From positions 248,001-312,000 of the forward strand of contig NZ_CANMBJ010000002.1 in assembly GCF_947496075.1 (NCBI RefSeq): DNA of 64,000 bases, in the 5' to 3' direction. Position 1 is the stretch's first letter, and every line of letters begins with the position of its first letter. Source of the DNA: an uncultured Tateyamaria sp. Lineage in GTDB: Bacteria; Pseudomonadota; Alphaproteobacteria; Rhodobacterales; Rhodobacteraceae. Below, in pieces: positions 26,155-34,754 of the stretch. The notes beneath the pieces were generated by a model, which worked only from the letters and a program-made list of their open reading frames with translations, was not told the origin of the DNA and did not search any database. The position numbers and the translations under genes were made by a program.

Positions 26155-26469
26155 ATGACAAAACTGAAACTCGTCACGCTTTCCATTGTCTGTCTGTCTA
26201 TTGCAGCTTGCTCCGATGGTTTGGGAGACGGCTTGTCACCAGACAAGACAATCGACCGCGGGACAGATCGAAAGAGCCTAAGCCAACTTCAGGCGGGCAT
26301 CTGGGTGGACCCGAATGGCTGTGACCACTGGATCATCGATGATGGGATCGAGGGATACCTGTCGGCACGGCTTGATAAATATGGGAAGCCTGTTTGTTCC
26401 GGGGTTGCGCCGCCAACTCAAACTGTTGGCGATTTCAAAGGCGGATCGAAAATCAACGACCCCAATTGA
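26155..26469 (+). CDS. Lipoprotein sharing the WVDPxGC module
   Basis: A 104-residue protein with a lipoprotein signal, the lipobox being SIAAC (Cys19), so it should be acylated and anchored to a membrane. Residues about 45-80 read AGIWVDPNGCDHW, DDGIEGYLSARL, GKPVC, closely matching the module of the adjacent OmpA-family protein. No enzyme motif is seen. GGGGACG lies before ATG 26155. The gene is followed by a strong terminator. Function unknown; see the finding about the paired module. Confidence 0.75.
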   Translation: MTKLKLVTLSIVCLSIAACSDGLGDGLSPDKTIDRGTDRKSLSQLQAGIWVDPNGCDHWIIDDGIEGYLSARLDKYGKPVCSGVAPPTQTVGDFKGGSKINDPN

Positions 26470-26491
26470 CCGACAGTGACACACATTTCGA

Positions 26492-26524
26492 GGCCGGAGC
26501 GAACCTAGCGCTCCGGCCTTTTTT
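26492..26524 (+). terminator. Rho-independent terminator after the lipoprotein gene
   Basis: A perfect 10-base stem GGCCGGAGCG/CGCTCCGGCC with a 7-base loop, followed by six T residues, 22 bases after the lipoprotein stop. It closes the OmpA-lipoprotein transcript before phoH. Confidence 0.9.
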
Positions 26525-26614
26525 GTTTCAAATGTGTGAAAAGGGCCAACATCCCGTTGCGCACCCAAGCTGAACTTGCAACGCTGGGTGAAACACAGAC
26601 TCAAGGAGTGACAT

Positions 26615-27607
26615 TTGACCCTAGACCAACCGTCCCAGGAAATGGTCCTGGAATTTCCCGACAACCGTTTGCTGATTGACCTGTGCGGTCCTTATGACAG
26701 CCATTTGACGGCCATCGAGTCCGCCCTTGAGGTGCAGATCGTGAGACGGGGAAACGTGTTGGCTGTGCTGGGCGAAGAGGGCGCACAGAAGCGGGCTGCT
26801 GATGTTTTGAATGCGCTTTATCTGAGGCTGGAGACAGGCAAGGATGTTGAACCTGCCGATGTGGATCGTGAGTTGCGCATGGGCCAGTCCGAAGAAGGCA
26901 CAGGCACCCGGCAAGGCGATCAATTGGAGATGCCCGTTGGCACCCGGATCGAGATCAAGACGCGAAAGAAACTGGTCGAACCGCGCACCGATGCGCAAAA
27001 GGCCTATGTTCAGGCACTGTTCGAGAATGAAATGGCGTTTGGCATTGGTCCTGCCGGCACTGGCAAGACGTATCTGGCTGTCGCAGTCGGCGTGTCTATG
27101 TTCATATCGGGCCACGTGGACCGGATCATTTTGTGCCGCCCCGCAGTAGAGGCGGGCGAGAGGCTGGGGTTTCTGCCGGGCACGCAGGAAGAAAAAGTCG
27201 ACCCCTACATGCAGCCCCTTTATGATGCGCTGAACGACTTTCTGCCCGGCAAGCAGCTTGCCAAGCTGAAAGAGGAAAAGACAATCGAGATTGCGCCGCT
27301 TGCCTTTATGCGCGGGCGGACCCTGTCCCGCGCTTTCGTGGTGCTGGACGAGGCACAGAACGCCACGACTATGCAGATGAAGATGTTTCTAACCCGCCTG
27401 GGCGAAGGGTCGCGCATGGTTATCACCGGCGACCGCACTCAGATCGACTTGCCGCGCGGCGTTTCCTCCGGCTTGGCCGATGCTGAACGGTTGCTCAGAA
27501 CCATTCCGAACATCAGCTTCAACTACTTCACGTCAAAGGATGTCGTGCGCCATCCGCTTGTCGCCGCGATCATTGAAGCGTACGAGGCAGATGCAGAAGC
27601 GTCCTGA
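26615..27607 (+). CDS. phoH: PhoH-family ATPase
   Basis: A 330-residue PhoH-type P-loop ATPase. Walker A is GPAGTGKTYLA (about 144-154) and Walker B is AFVVLDEAQN; GDRTQIDLPRG and SGLADAERLL are further family motifs. An N-terminal KH-like region precedes it, suggesting RNA binding. The start is a TTG at 26615 placed 6 bases after a perfect AAGGAG; an internal ATG at 26642 would drop only nine residues. The genes phoH-ybeY-corC-lnt in this order are a common alphaproteobacterial operon for ribosome quality and envelope functions. Confidence 0.9.
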   Translation: MTLDQPSQEMVLEFPDNRLLIDLCGPYDSHLTAIESALEVQIVRRGNVLAVLGEEGAQKRAADVLNALYLRLETGKDVEPADVDRELRMGQSEEGTGTRQGDQLEMPVGTRIEIKTRKKLVEPRTDAQKAYVQALFENEMAFGIGPAGTGKTYLAVAVGVSMFISGHVDRIILCRPAVEAGERLGFLPGTQEEKVDPYMQPLYDALNDFLPGKQLAKLKEEKTIEIAPLAFMRGRTLSRAFVVLDEAQNATTMQMKMFLTRLGEGSRMVITGDRTQIDLPRGVSSGLADAERLLRTIPNISFNYFTSKDVVRHPLVAAIIEAYEADAEAS

Positions 27608-27630
27608 TACGCTTTTATCTTGCTTAGTAA

Positions 27631-27660
27631 ACTCTGGGGATCCGGGGGCTGGCCCCAGGT
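27631..27660. repeat. G/C-rich intergenic element between phoH and ybeY
   Basis: CTGGGG and CCCCAG form inverted ends around GGGGGCTGGCCCC, preceded by an A/T-rich TTTTATCTTGCTTAGTAAA. It resembles the dispersed elements at 6708, 46697 and 50454. It lies inside the phoH-ybeY gap of 61 bases and may act as a weak terminator or RNA stem between the two genes. Confidence 0.45.
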
Positions 27661-27668
27661 GCTGACAA

Positions 27669-28163
27669 TTGCCATACCATATCGACATCCTGATGGAAGA
27701 TAGCCGCTGGCAGGATGTCGGTCTTGAGGCGTTAGCTGACACTGCGATTGTCGAAACCTTGTCAGCGCTGGGCTTGGCGCGGGCTGAGCTATCGGTGCTG
27801 GCCTGCGATGATGCGCGCATTTCCGTTTTGAACGATGATTTTCGTGGCAAGGCGACGCCGACCAATGTTCTGAGCTGGCCGGAAGAGGACTTGTCGCCTG
27901 AAGTGGATGGCGCGGTACCTGTACCACCTCAACCCGATCCGAGCGGTTCAATCAGCCTTGGCGATATCGCCATCGCCTATGACACATGCGCGCGGGAGGC
28001 CGCCGAGCAAAGCAAGCCCTTGGCCGCTCATGTGACCCATTTACTTGTTCACGGAGTGTTACATTTGCTTGGTTATGACCATATCCGTGACCATGATGCC
28101 ACGCGGATGGAAGCACTTGAGGTCGAAATACTTGGCAAACTGGGGGTGCCTGACCCATATTAG
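27669..28163 (+). CDS. ybeY: Endoribonuclease YbeY (rRNA maturation)
   Basis: About 164 residues of YbeY, a zinc-dependent single-strand endoribonuclease for 16S rRNA 3' end processing. The three-histidine zinc motif is in [11 protein letters not shown], and PTNVLSWP with the [10 protein letters not shown] loop are family features. Relatives begin xIDIxIEDxRW; here the only upstream start in frame is a TTG at 27669 ([14 protein letters not shown]) with no clear ribosome site, so the exact start is uncertain. Coupling to phoH is expected. Confidence 0.88.
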   Translation: MPYHIDILMEDSRWQDVGLEALADTAIVETLSALGLARAELSVLACDDARISVLNDDFRGKATPTNVLSWPEEDLSPEVDGAVPVPPQPDPSGSISLGDIAIAYDTCAREAAEQSKPLAAHVTHLLVHGVLHLLGYDHIRDHDATRMEALEVEILGKLGVPDPY

Positions 28164-28208
28164 GTCGCATTCAGGGCCACGTGGCCCAAACGAACTGGAT
28201 AGGAGCCA

Positions 28209-29096
28209 ATGGGCGACATCGACGGATCGTCTGACGCGGCGCGACGCGCGCAGTCAGATAATGACAGGACCGAACCTTCCCAAGGTGGTGGATTTCTGGC
28301 GCGCGTGATTGGCGCTCTCAGCCCATCGGACAACACCCCCAATATGTCCGAGGTCCCAAGCCCGCGGCCACAGTCTCATGGCATGATCAACCTGCGCCGT
28401 TTGCGGGTCGAGGATGTTGCCGTGCCCAAGGCTGACATCACTGCTGTGCCGGATACCGTCTCGTTGGACGAACTGGTGCAGGTTTTCAAAGAAAGCGGTT
28501 ACACCCGATTGCCGGTATTCGAGGGGACGCTGGACACGCCCGTCGGTTTTGCCCACCTCAAAGACGTGGCGCTGCAACACGGTTTCAACGGAGGTGCAGC
28601 CAACTATGATCTGCGTGCAAGGTTGCGCCCGCTGCTGTTTGTTCCGCCTTCGATGACCATCGGTGTTCTGCTGACAAAGATGCAGACCGAACGGCGACAC
28701 ATGGCGCTTGTCATTGATGAATATGGCGGTGTTGACGGGCTCGTCACGATCGAGGATCTGATCGAGCAGGTAGTTGGCGAAATCGAGGACGAACATGACG
28801 TCGATGAAGGCGCTTTGTTCACGCGCGAAAAGTCCGGATGCTACCTTGCGCTTGCCAAGACACCACTGAAGGAGTTCGAGGCTGAGATTGGGATATCCCT
28901 GACGACGCATGACGATGTGGATGAGGAAGATATCGATACGCTTGGCGGCTTGGTCTTCATGTTGGCGGGGCGCGTGCCTGCGCGTGGAGAGGTGGTGTTG
29001 CACCCTGACGGTCCGCAGTTTGAGGTGATTGATGCCGATCCGCGTCGCATTAAACGGATGCGTGTGCGCCTGAAGGGCCCGGAGCCTGCCGAATGA
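28209..29096 (+). CDS. CorC/HlyC-family CBS-domain protein
   Basis: A 295-residue soluble protein with paired CBS domains (about 70-195) starting VAVPKADITAVP and ending HMALVIDEYGGVDGLVTIEDLIEQVVGEI, then a transporter-associated CorC_HlyC domain (about 210-290) carrying GGLVFMLAGRVPARGE. It has no DUF21 membrane part, so it is the short form that sits between ybeY and lnt in many alphaproteobacteria. Proposed roles in magnesium/cobalt handling are inferred from family membership only. TAGGAG precedes ATG 28209. The lnt start overlaps its stop by four bases. Confidence 0.85.
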   Translation: MGDIDGSSDAARRAQSDNDRTEPSQGGGFLARVIGALSPSDNTPNMSEVPSPRPQSHGMINLRRLRVEDVAVPKADITAVPDTVSLDELVQVFKESGYTRLPVFEGTLDTPVGFAHLKDVALQHGFNGGAANYDLRARLRPLLFVPPSMTIGVLLTKMQTERRHMALVIDEYGGVDGLVTIEDLIEQVVGEIEDEHDVDEGALFTREKSGCYLALAKTPLKEFEAEIGISLTTHDDVDEEDIDTLGGLVFMLAGRVPARGEVVLHPDGPQFEVIDADPRRIKRMRVRLKGPEPAE

Positions 29097-30607
29097 ACCG
29101 ATCCCGCGTCCATGTATCGGCATGGCCGATCTGGGCGCAGGTTCTGCTGGCCCTAGCGGCGGGCGGTTTCGGGGCATTGTCCCACGCGCCTGTTGATTTC
29201 GCTCCTGCGATAACTGTTCCGGTCATGGCCATGTTCCCGCTTTTGCAGGTGGCGCGCAGCGCGCGCCATGCGGCCCTGCTGGGCCTCGCTGTCGGCGTTG
29301 GTTACTTTGGTGCGACGCTGAATTGGATCACCGAACCGTTTCAAGTCGACGCTGCCGATACCGGTTGGATGGCGCCTTTTGCGCTTGTTCTGTTGTCGAT
29401 CCTGCTTGGGCTGTTCTGGTCTGCAGCTCTTGCTCTGGCAAAGTGGTGCGGGGGGCAGCTTTGGATTCTGGTGTTCAGTTGGGCTGGGGCGGAAATCTTG
29501 CGGGCTTATCTATTGACGGGATTCCCTTGGGCTACGCCACCGCAGGCCCTTGTGGGCAGCCTCGCCGGACAAGCTCTCGCATTTGGTGGGCCGCATGGGA
29601 TGATGCTTGCGTTGCTCGCGTCGATGGCATTGATATTCGCTGTTCAGCGTGTCTGGTTGCAAGCGGTTCTGTTGATGGCCGTTTTGGTACCAGTCCTTTT
29701 GCCAACCGCAGGAGGCCAGGCGCCACTGACCGATCATACGGTGCGTTTGGTTCAACCCAATGCGCCACAGGACGAAAAGTGGGATCCCACACGCATTCCT
29801 GTCTTCATCAACCGTCAGATCGACTACACCGCTGCTGGGTCGGTTCCTGATCTAATTGTCTGGCCCGAGACGGCCCTTCCTTACCTTGTTGAAAATGCAC
29901 AACCTGCCTTTGACGTTATCGCCGATGCAGCGCGGGGCGCACCGGTTGTTCTGGGCATTCAACGCCGCAGCGAGGACGCATATTTCAACAGCCTTGTGAT
30001 GCTGGATGCAGCGGCGCAGGTCACACAGACGTACGACAAGCACCATCTAGTACCCTTTGGAGAATACATGCCTTTGCCAGGGCTGTTTCGAGGCTTGGGC
30101 ATTCGTGCACTGGCCGAAAGGGCGGACAGCGGGTACGGGCGCGGGCCGGGACCTCAGATAATGGATATGGGTCCTCTCGGATCGGCCTTGCCGCTGATCT
30201 GTTATGAGGCCGTTTTTGCACATGATGTTGGTGGCGCGTCCGAACGCCCGACGTTTCTTATGCAACTGACCAATGATGCTTGGTTTGGAATGCGGTCGGG
30301 GCCACAGCAGCATCTTGCACAAGCACAGATGCGGGCTATAGAGCAGGGACTGCCGCTGATCCGAGCGGCCAATACCGGCATCTCTGCAGTGATCGATCCG
30401 AAGGGGCGCATCACCGCTTCACTTGCTCTCAACGAGGCGGGCTATCTTGATGCCAAACTACCGGCGCCAGCTGCCCCAACATTGTACAGTATGACGGGTG
30501 ATTGGCCTTGGATTCTGTTGGTCTTGTTCAGTCTGATTGTATCAGTGTTGCATCGCGCCCGAACGCGTCGCACGCCCCCCATTGACGCGCCAGCACTTCG
30601 GGCGTAA
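29093..30607 (+). CDS. lnt: Apolipoprotein N-acyltransferase
   Basis: A 504-residue inner-membrane enzyme with five or six N-terminal transmembrane helices, then a nitrilase-like periplasmic domain and a final hydrophobic helix. The Glu-Lys-Cys triad is visible as WPETALPY, DKHHLVPFGEYMPL and LICYEAVF. It transfers an acyl chain to the N-terminal cysteine of lipoproteins, the third step of lipoprotein maturation. The ATGA overlap with the corC-like gene marks coupling. Length is normal for the family. Confidence 0.93.
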   Translation: MNRSRVHVSAWPIWAQVLLALAAGGFGALSHAPVDFAPAITVPVMAMFPLLQVARSARHAALLGLAVGVGYFGATLNWITEPFQVDAADTGWMAPFALVLLSILLGLFWSAALALAKWCGGQLWILVFSWAGAEILRAYLLTGFPWATPPQALVGSLAGQALAFGGPHGMMLALLASMALIFAVQRVWLQAVLLMAVLVPVLLPTAGGQAPLTDHTVRLVQPNAPQDEKWDPTRIPVFINRQIDYTAAGSVPDLIVWPETALPYLVENAQPAFDVIADAARGAPVVLGIQRRSEDAYFNSLVMLDAAAQVTQTYDKHHLVPFGEYMPLPGLFRGLGIRALAERADSGYGRGPGPQIMDMGPLGSALPLICYEAVFAHDVGGASERPTFLMQLTNDAWFGMRSGPQQHLAQAQMRAIEQGLPLIRAANTGISAVIDPKGRITASLALNEAGYLDAKLPAPAAPTLYSMTGDWPWILLVLFSLIVSVLHRARTRRTPPIDAPALRA

Positions 30608-30620
30608 ATCCGTCCGACCC

Positions 30621-30668
30621 CGTCACAACGGCTTCCTGACGTGACGCGGATTAACCCAATGGAGCGCT
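30621..30668 (+). promoter_or_regulatory. SAM/SAH riboswitch in the metK leader
   Basis: The leader just before metK has CGTCAC (30621-30626) pairing with GTGACG (30641-30646) around AACGGCTTCCTGA, then GATTAA and GGAGC (30661-30665), which can pair with GCTTCC (30631-30636) as a pseudoknot. This layout, and its place before metK in Rhodobacterales, is that of the SAM/SAH riboswitch class. The GGAG is also the ribosome-binding site, so ligand binding should block translation of metK. Confidence 0.85.
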
Positions 30669-30669
30669 T

Positions 30670-31851
30670 ATGTCCCGTCAGAATTACATTTTTACCTCGG
30701 AGTCCGTTTCCGAGGGCCACCCAGATAAGGTTTGCGACCGAATTTCAGATGCAGTGCTGGATGCATTTCTTGCCGAAGAACCCGAAGCCCGTGTTGCTTG
30801 CGAGACATTTGCCACAACCAATCGCGTCGTCATTGGCGGTGAGGTCGGGCTGAGCGATCAGGGTAAACTTCATGACTACATGGGCAAGATCGATGAAATT
30901 GCCCGCGCCTGCATAAAAGACATTGGTTACGAGCAGGACAAGTTTCACCACGCCACCTGCGAGGTAACGAACCTGCTGCATGAACAATCTGCGCATATCG
31001 CGCAAGGTGTAGACGCTGCAGCGGACAAGGACGAAGGCGCAGGAGATCAGGGGATCATGTTTGGCTATGCCACGAATGAAACACCTGATCTGATGCCTGC
31101 ACCGATCCAATATGCACATGCGATCCTGCGCAGATTGGCCGAGGTCCGCAAAAACGGTACGGAGCCCGTGTTGGGGCCAGATGCCAAGTCGCAGCTGTCG
31201 GTGATCTACCGCGATGGCAAGCCCGTTGGGATCGGCTCGTTGGTCCTGTCGACACAACACTTGGACGAAACTCTGAGCAGTGAAGATATCCGTGCCACCG
31301 TAGCTCCTTACATCGAAGAGGTGCTGCCTGATGGCTGGTTGACGGATGCAACCGAATGGCACGTGAATCCCACTGGTAAGTTTGTCATTGGTGGTCCGGA
31401 TGGTGATGCCGGTTTGACTGGTCGCAAAATCATTGTGGATACATATGGCGGGGCCGCTCCGCATGGCGGCGGCGCATTCTCCGGCAAGGACCCGACCAAG
31501 GTGGACCGCTCGGCCGCATATGCCGCCCGCTATCTGGCTAAAAACGTGGTTGCTGCGGGACTGGCCGACAAATGCACCATTCAGCTGAGTTACGCCATCG
31601 GTGTGTCGAAACCGCTGTCGATCTATTGCGACACGTTCGGTACGGGCGAGGTTGCAGATGCCGTAATCGAAGCTGCCGTGGCACAGGCCATGGATCTGAC
31701 CCCGCGTGGTATTCGCGAACATCTGTCTCTGAACAAGCCTATCTACGAGCGCACCGCAGCGTATGGCCACTTTGGCCGCGCGCCAGATGCTGATGGTGGT
31801 TTTAGCTGGGAGCGAACCGACTTGACCGACGCCCTGAAGGCGGCTGTCTAA
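30670..31851 (+). CDS. metK: S-adenosylmethionine synthetase
   Basis: A 393-residue MetK. The N-terminal ATP/methionine motif [18 protein letters not shown], the hexapeptide-like [12 protein letters not shown] and the glycine-rich [16 protein letters not shown] are all intact. It makes SAM from methionine and ATP, feeding the methyltransferases of the window. Translation starts at ATG 30670, 5 bases after the GGAGC of the SAM/SAH riboswitch pseudoknot. A stem with two G-U pairs follows the stop. Confidence 0.95.
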   Translation: MSRQNYIFTSESVSEGHPDKVCDRISDAVLDAFLAEEPEARVACETFATTNRVVIGGEVGLSDQGKLHDYMGKIDEIARACIKDIGYEQDKFHHATCEVTNLLHEQSAHIAQGVDAAADKDEGAGDQGIMFGYATNETPDLMPAPIQYAHAILRRLAEVRKNGTEPVLGPDAKSQLSVIYRDGKPVGIGSLVLSTQHLDETLSSEDIRATVAPYIEEVLPDGWLTDATEWHVNPTGKFVIGGPDGDAGLTGRKIIVDTYGGAAPHGGGAFSGKDPTKVDRSAAYAARYLAKNVVAAGLADKCTIQLSYAIGVSKPLSIYCDTFGTGEVADAVIEAAVAQAMDLTPRGIREHLSLNKPIYERTAAYGHFGRAPDADGGFSWERTDLTDALKAAV

Positions 31852-31859
31852 GACATAGC

Positions 31860-31888
31860 AGGCGCGGCTTTCAGCTGCGTCTGTTTCA
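31860..31888 (+). terminator. Probable terminator after metK
   Basis: AGGCGCGGCT and AGCTGCGTCT can form a 10-base stem with two G-U pairs and loop TTC, followed by GTTTC. It starts 8 bases after the metK stop. The T-run is short, so termination may be partial. Confidence 0.5.
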
Positions 31889-31968
31889 ATCTATCACCAA
31901 ACGGTGGTTGGTATTTGAGCCCGACCTGACCTAGCTTTTACCTGTTCGCAGATAGAAGGCATTGGCTT

Positions 31969-32568
31969 ATGGGACTTTTTCGCACGACTTGCATGGCGGC
32001 CATACTAGGTGGAATGGCTATCTTTGGTGCGGTGCACGCGCAAACAACGCCGCAGACCGGATCCGAGGCCGAAGTGCTTCCGGATTCCGATGCACTTCCC
32101 AGCGCACCGGTGGAACCGCCAATGACGATGCTGCGCATGGCAGAGATCATTCGCGCCATTGATCCGGAAGCGCAGCCTGCCGGCAACGCCATTCAGTTCA
32201 CCATCGACGATATACCAGTCATTGTGATTGCAGATCCGGCCGCAGACCGGATGCGCGCCATGGTGCCTATTCGGTCTGCTGACGGACTGAGCGCGGAAGA
32301 CTTGATGCGTTTGATGCAGGCCAATTTCGATAGTGCGCTTGATGCGCGCTATGCCGTGGCGCAAGGGCGGCTTTGGGGCGTGTTCATCCATCCGCTTAGC
32401 CCCCTGGAGAAAGATCAGCTGTTGTCGGCATTTGTCCAAACGATCAATGTGGCGCGAACATATGGTCAAACCTATTCTGGAGGCGCCACCGTGTTCGGGG
32501 GTGGCGATAGCAACGGAATCTATCAAGAGCTTCTGAAAGAGCTTCAGGAACTTGGTGAAGAGATTTGA
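31969..32568 (+). CDS. Exported protein of unknown function, YbjN-like fold possible
   Basis: A 199-residue protein with a signal peptide (MGLFRTTCMAAILGG, cleaved near VHAQ) and a linker rich in Pro/Ser/Glu, then an alpha-beta domain (about 48-170). The spacing of QFTIDDIPVIVIADP, LMQANFDSALDARYAVAQGRLWGVFIHP and an amphipathic helix recalls the YbjN/type III chaperone fold; this is a shape-based guess. The tail is Gly-rich then helical. It follows metK by 117 bases with its own GAAGG ribosome site and is convergent with the next gene. Confidence 0.5.
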   Translation: MGLFRTTCMAAILGGMAIFGAVHAQTTPQTGSEAEVLPDSDALPSAPVEPPMTMLRMAEIIRAIDPEAQPAGNAIQFTIDDIPVIVIADPAADRMRAMVPIRSADGLSAEDLMRLMQANFDSALDARYAVAQGRLWGVFIHPLSPLEKDQLLSAFVQTINVARTYGQTYSGGATVFGGGDSNGIYQELLKELQELGEEI

Positions 32569-32580
32569 GATCTACGTTTT

Positions 32581-33177
32581 CTAGTGCCGCGCTTTTCGCA
32601 TGTAGCGGAAGACGCACATGAGCAACGCAAGGATGGCCAACAGCCCAAGCATGTCGCCGATCATGTATTTGAGCATGCTTACGATAAAGTCATCCTGCGG
32701 GATGTTCCGGTGCCTAATGACGTGCACCAGGACCGAGATGATAACGGACGAGGCGGCCCCGCCCACAATCATCGTGCGCCATGCCTGCCCGGCTGTTACG
32801 TTTCGGCGATCGTTACGAATGGTCCAGTCGAGCATGGCGAATATGGCGGGTGCTGTTCCATAGCTGGCAGCCCATGCCGCGTAAGTGGTGAGTGCGTCAA
32901 AAGGCATGTTCACCCAGTACATGTTGCCAATTGCAATGCCGGGCGTCATGTAGATGATTGAGCGCCATCCTTCAAAAAAGGCTGATATGACTTTTATTCC
33001 GAAGGGCAGGTAGAACAGCGTTGCCAGAGTGGGCAGCATCGTCATGAAAAGCTTCTGCCCGGGCATGATCAGTTCCCAAGTCACGACATACGCGATCACA
33101 AGAGCGCCGCTGTGCAAAGCGGTTTTCACAACGAAATCGTTCGTAAGGCGAATGGGTTGATTTACGGGGTTTGACAA
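32581..33177 (-). CDS. Integral membrane protein, paralogue of 57756-58391
   Basis: About 198 residues with four to six hydrophobic helices. LFYLPFGIKVISAFFEGWRS, IIYMTPGIAIGN and GDMLGLLAILALLMCVF align by eye with LLFLPTVIKALAAWMYGWWA, VLYIMPTALLQY and GDIAGSAFVLVALVF of the protein at 57756. The LP-x-G/V-IK and GD-x-xG motifs recall the MASE1 sensor domain, but no kinase or cyclase domain follows. The start is probably a TTG at 33177 because no ATG is in frame. A wHTH gene lies 33 bases upstream on the same strand. Function unknown. Confidence 0.55.
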   Translation of the reverse strand: MSNPVNQPIRLTNDFVVKTALHSGALVIAYVVTWELIMPGQKLFMTMLPTLATLFYLPFGIKVISAFFEGWRSIIYMTPGIAIGNMYWVNMPFDALTTYAAWAASYGTAPAIFAMLDWTIRNDRRNVTAGQAWRTMIVGGAASSVIISVLVHVIRHRNIPQDDFIVSMLKYMIGDMLGLLAILALLMCVFRYMRKARH

Positions 33178-33210
33178 GCACTTTGCTTTGCTGTTTGGGC
33201 GGCCAGCCCT

Positions 33211-33531
33211 CTAAAACTGGCCTGACGCGCGATCAGAGAGCCGATAAAGACCCATTGGAAACCCCTCGCACCGCTCGATCAATCCCCGTTTGATCAACTG
33301 TTTGAGAGTTCTGTGAAAAGTTGGCTGCGAAATCTCTTTCACGATCGGGTTGGCTCGAACCACATCCGTCGAACACATCTCGTCGCCAGCTTTATTCTCT
33401 TTGATACATGCACAGAACGCTAAGACGATGTCACGCTCATTGCGCGACAACTCATGCATTCCGAAATCCTTCTCCATCTCTTCGAGCAGTGAGCGCAGTT
33501 GTGCGATCTGCCCTAGTATTTTTGTATCCAC
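33211..33531 (-). CDS. Small winged-helix (MarR-like) regulator
   Basis: 106 residues. The middle section ERDIVLAFCACI, VVRANPIVKEISQPTFHRTLKQLIKRGLIER, EGFPMGLYRLS has the length and pattern of a winged-helix DNA-binding domain: helix-turn-helix (QPTFHRTLKQLIKRGLI) then a wing. The N-terminal helix (LGQIAQLRSLLEEMEKDF) may dimerise. Start is a GTG at 33531 behind AAAGGTG. It may control the adjacent membrane-protein gene; this is inference from order alone. Confidence 0.55.
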   Translation of the reverse strand: MDTKILGQIAQLRSLLEEMEKDFGMHELSRNERDIVLAFCACIKENKAGDEMCSTDVVRANPIVKEISQPTFHRTLKQLIKRGLIERCEGFPMGLYRLSDRASGQF

Positions 33532-33653
33532 TTTACACCTTTAACGCCACACCATCGCATCCAGACGTTGTAATCAACGCATAGTCATTTCGACAACAAC
33601 AAATCGGCAGGAAACCGCGTCTCCTGCCGCTATTCAGTAAGTTTTCCAGTTCT

Positions 33654-34286
33654 CTATGCCCCATCATCGTAGCACGTTCGGAAAAACGCGTTTGTCACTG
33701 CAAAATGCAGGGCAACCGACGTCTCATATTTCGAAGCTGGCAGGCGCAGACTTGCATCCGCGATGTAGGAGTGATGCGGGTGCAAATCCGTTTCAACGAA
33801 GGAGCGTGACATGATCAGAATTGCCAGTGTGCTGTTGGCATGCCGAAGCTTGGCGAGATCGGCGATTGTACCATCGAGGTCCGGGATCATATCCAGATCA
33901 ACAGCGAGCAGGGTTTCGGATCCGTCGCAGCGCGCAGCCAATTGTAGTGCTGATCGAAACTGGTTCAGGATCGTGAGGGACTGCATGCTGTCAGACAACT
34001 CAGTCAGCATAGACGTTGCGTTGGAGCCGCTTGGACAAATCAGAAAAACGTCCCGTGCCCACAGATCATCACCCGTATGCGGGGCGAATGCATCATTTGG
34101 TCCGCTGGCGGTATTGTTCTCGGGCTGATCATTTCGCTGGGTAATAAGCGGGAAAGGCACCACGTTACTTCGAGGGCGTACATCCAGTCTTGCAGTAGTC
34201 GAGCCGTTCTTGGAAACGGCATCGTAGCTGTAATTGCTTGAAAAGTCGTTATTATCCGGTTCAAATCCCGATTCGTAATAGTCCAT
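33654..34286 (-). CDS. Uncharacterised protein with degenerate receiver-like domain
   Basis: 210 residues. The first 75 are polar and low in structure. From about 78 on, DVFLICPSGSNATSMLTELSDS, LLAVDLDMIPDLDG, LAKLRHANSTLAILIMSRS and DASLRLPAS follow the strand-helix order of a response-regulator receiver. The Asp of VDLDMIPDLDG could be the phospho-acceptor; the lysine of the usual KP motif is replaced by LRLP and the acidic pair is incomplete, so phosphorylation is doubtful. No output domain. GGGGAAGAAG precedes ATG 34286. Function unknown. Confidence 0.45.
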   Translation of the reverse strand: MDYYESGFEPDNNDFSSNYSYDAVSKNGSTTARLDVRPRSNVVPFPLITQRNDQPENNTASGPNDAFAPHTGDDLWARDVFLICPSGSNATSMLTELSDSMQSLTILNQFRSALQLAARCDGSETLLAVDLDMIPDLDGTIADLAKLRHANSTLAILIMSRSFVETDLHPHHSYIADASLRLPASKYETSVALHFAVTNAFFRTCYDDGA

Positions 34287-34754
34287 CTTCTTCCCCAGGA
34301 TAGTCCAAGTGAGAATTGTTGTTCGGGAGGGGTCGTGAATTTTCCCCTGTTTTTTGGGGGTTAGAGTTGCGTGCTACCCCCAGTGGTAGTCATTATGACT
34401 TTGGTCTCGGGTTGTCAATTCGGTCTTGTGTCTTAAGCGCATGCTAATTTCGGTCGCCCCGTGACTTACCGACCCTTCGACTGACCGACAAAGTTGCATG
34501 GTGGCGGAGGTTATGATGCTGAGCGTTCGAATGGCTTGACCGCGATGCGTCTTGTCACTTTGACCGAGCTGATCTATACCGCGCCCGTTGACGCGGCGTG
34601 ACGAGTCACGAGGAAATGCAGGGCCCCGGTTCATCGGTGGCCCTTAACTCGTTTGTCCCAACGCGACGTGTTGGCCAATAGCTCAACTTGACAAGACCGG
34701 CGGAGACAACCGCGCGGCCCGTAAAACTGAACATAGTTAGGAAAACGACGCCAC
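34287..34754. other. 467-base gap upstream of rpsA
   Basis: No convincing gene is seen. It holds the divergent promoters of the receiver-like gene and rpsA. A TTGACA box lies at 34688-34693 but with no good -10 at the normal distance. CCCC-TGTTTTTT-GGGG near 34347-34366 is a weak hairpin. The rpsA start has no strong Shine-Dalgarno (GAAAACGACGCCACATG), as is common for S1 genes that are translated with their own protein's help. Confidence 0.5.
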
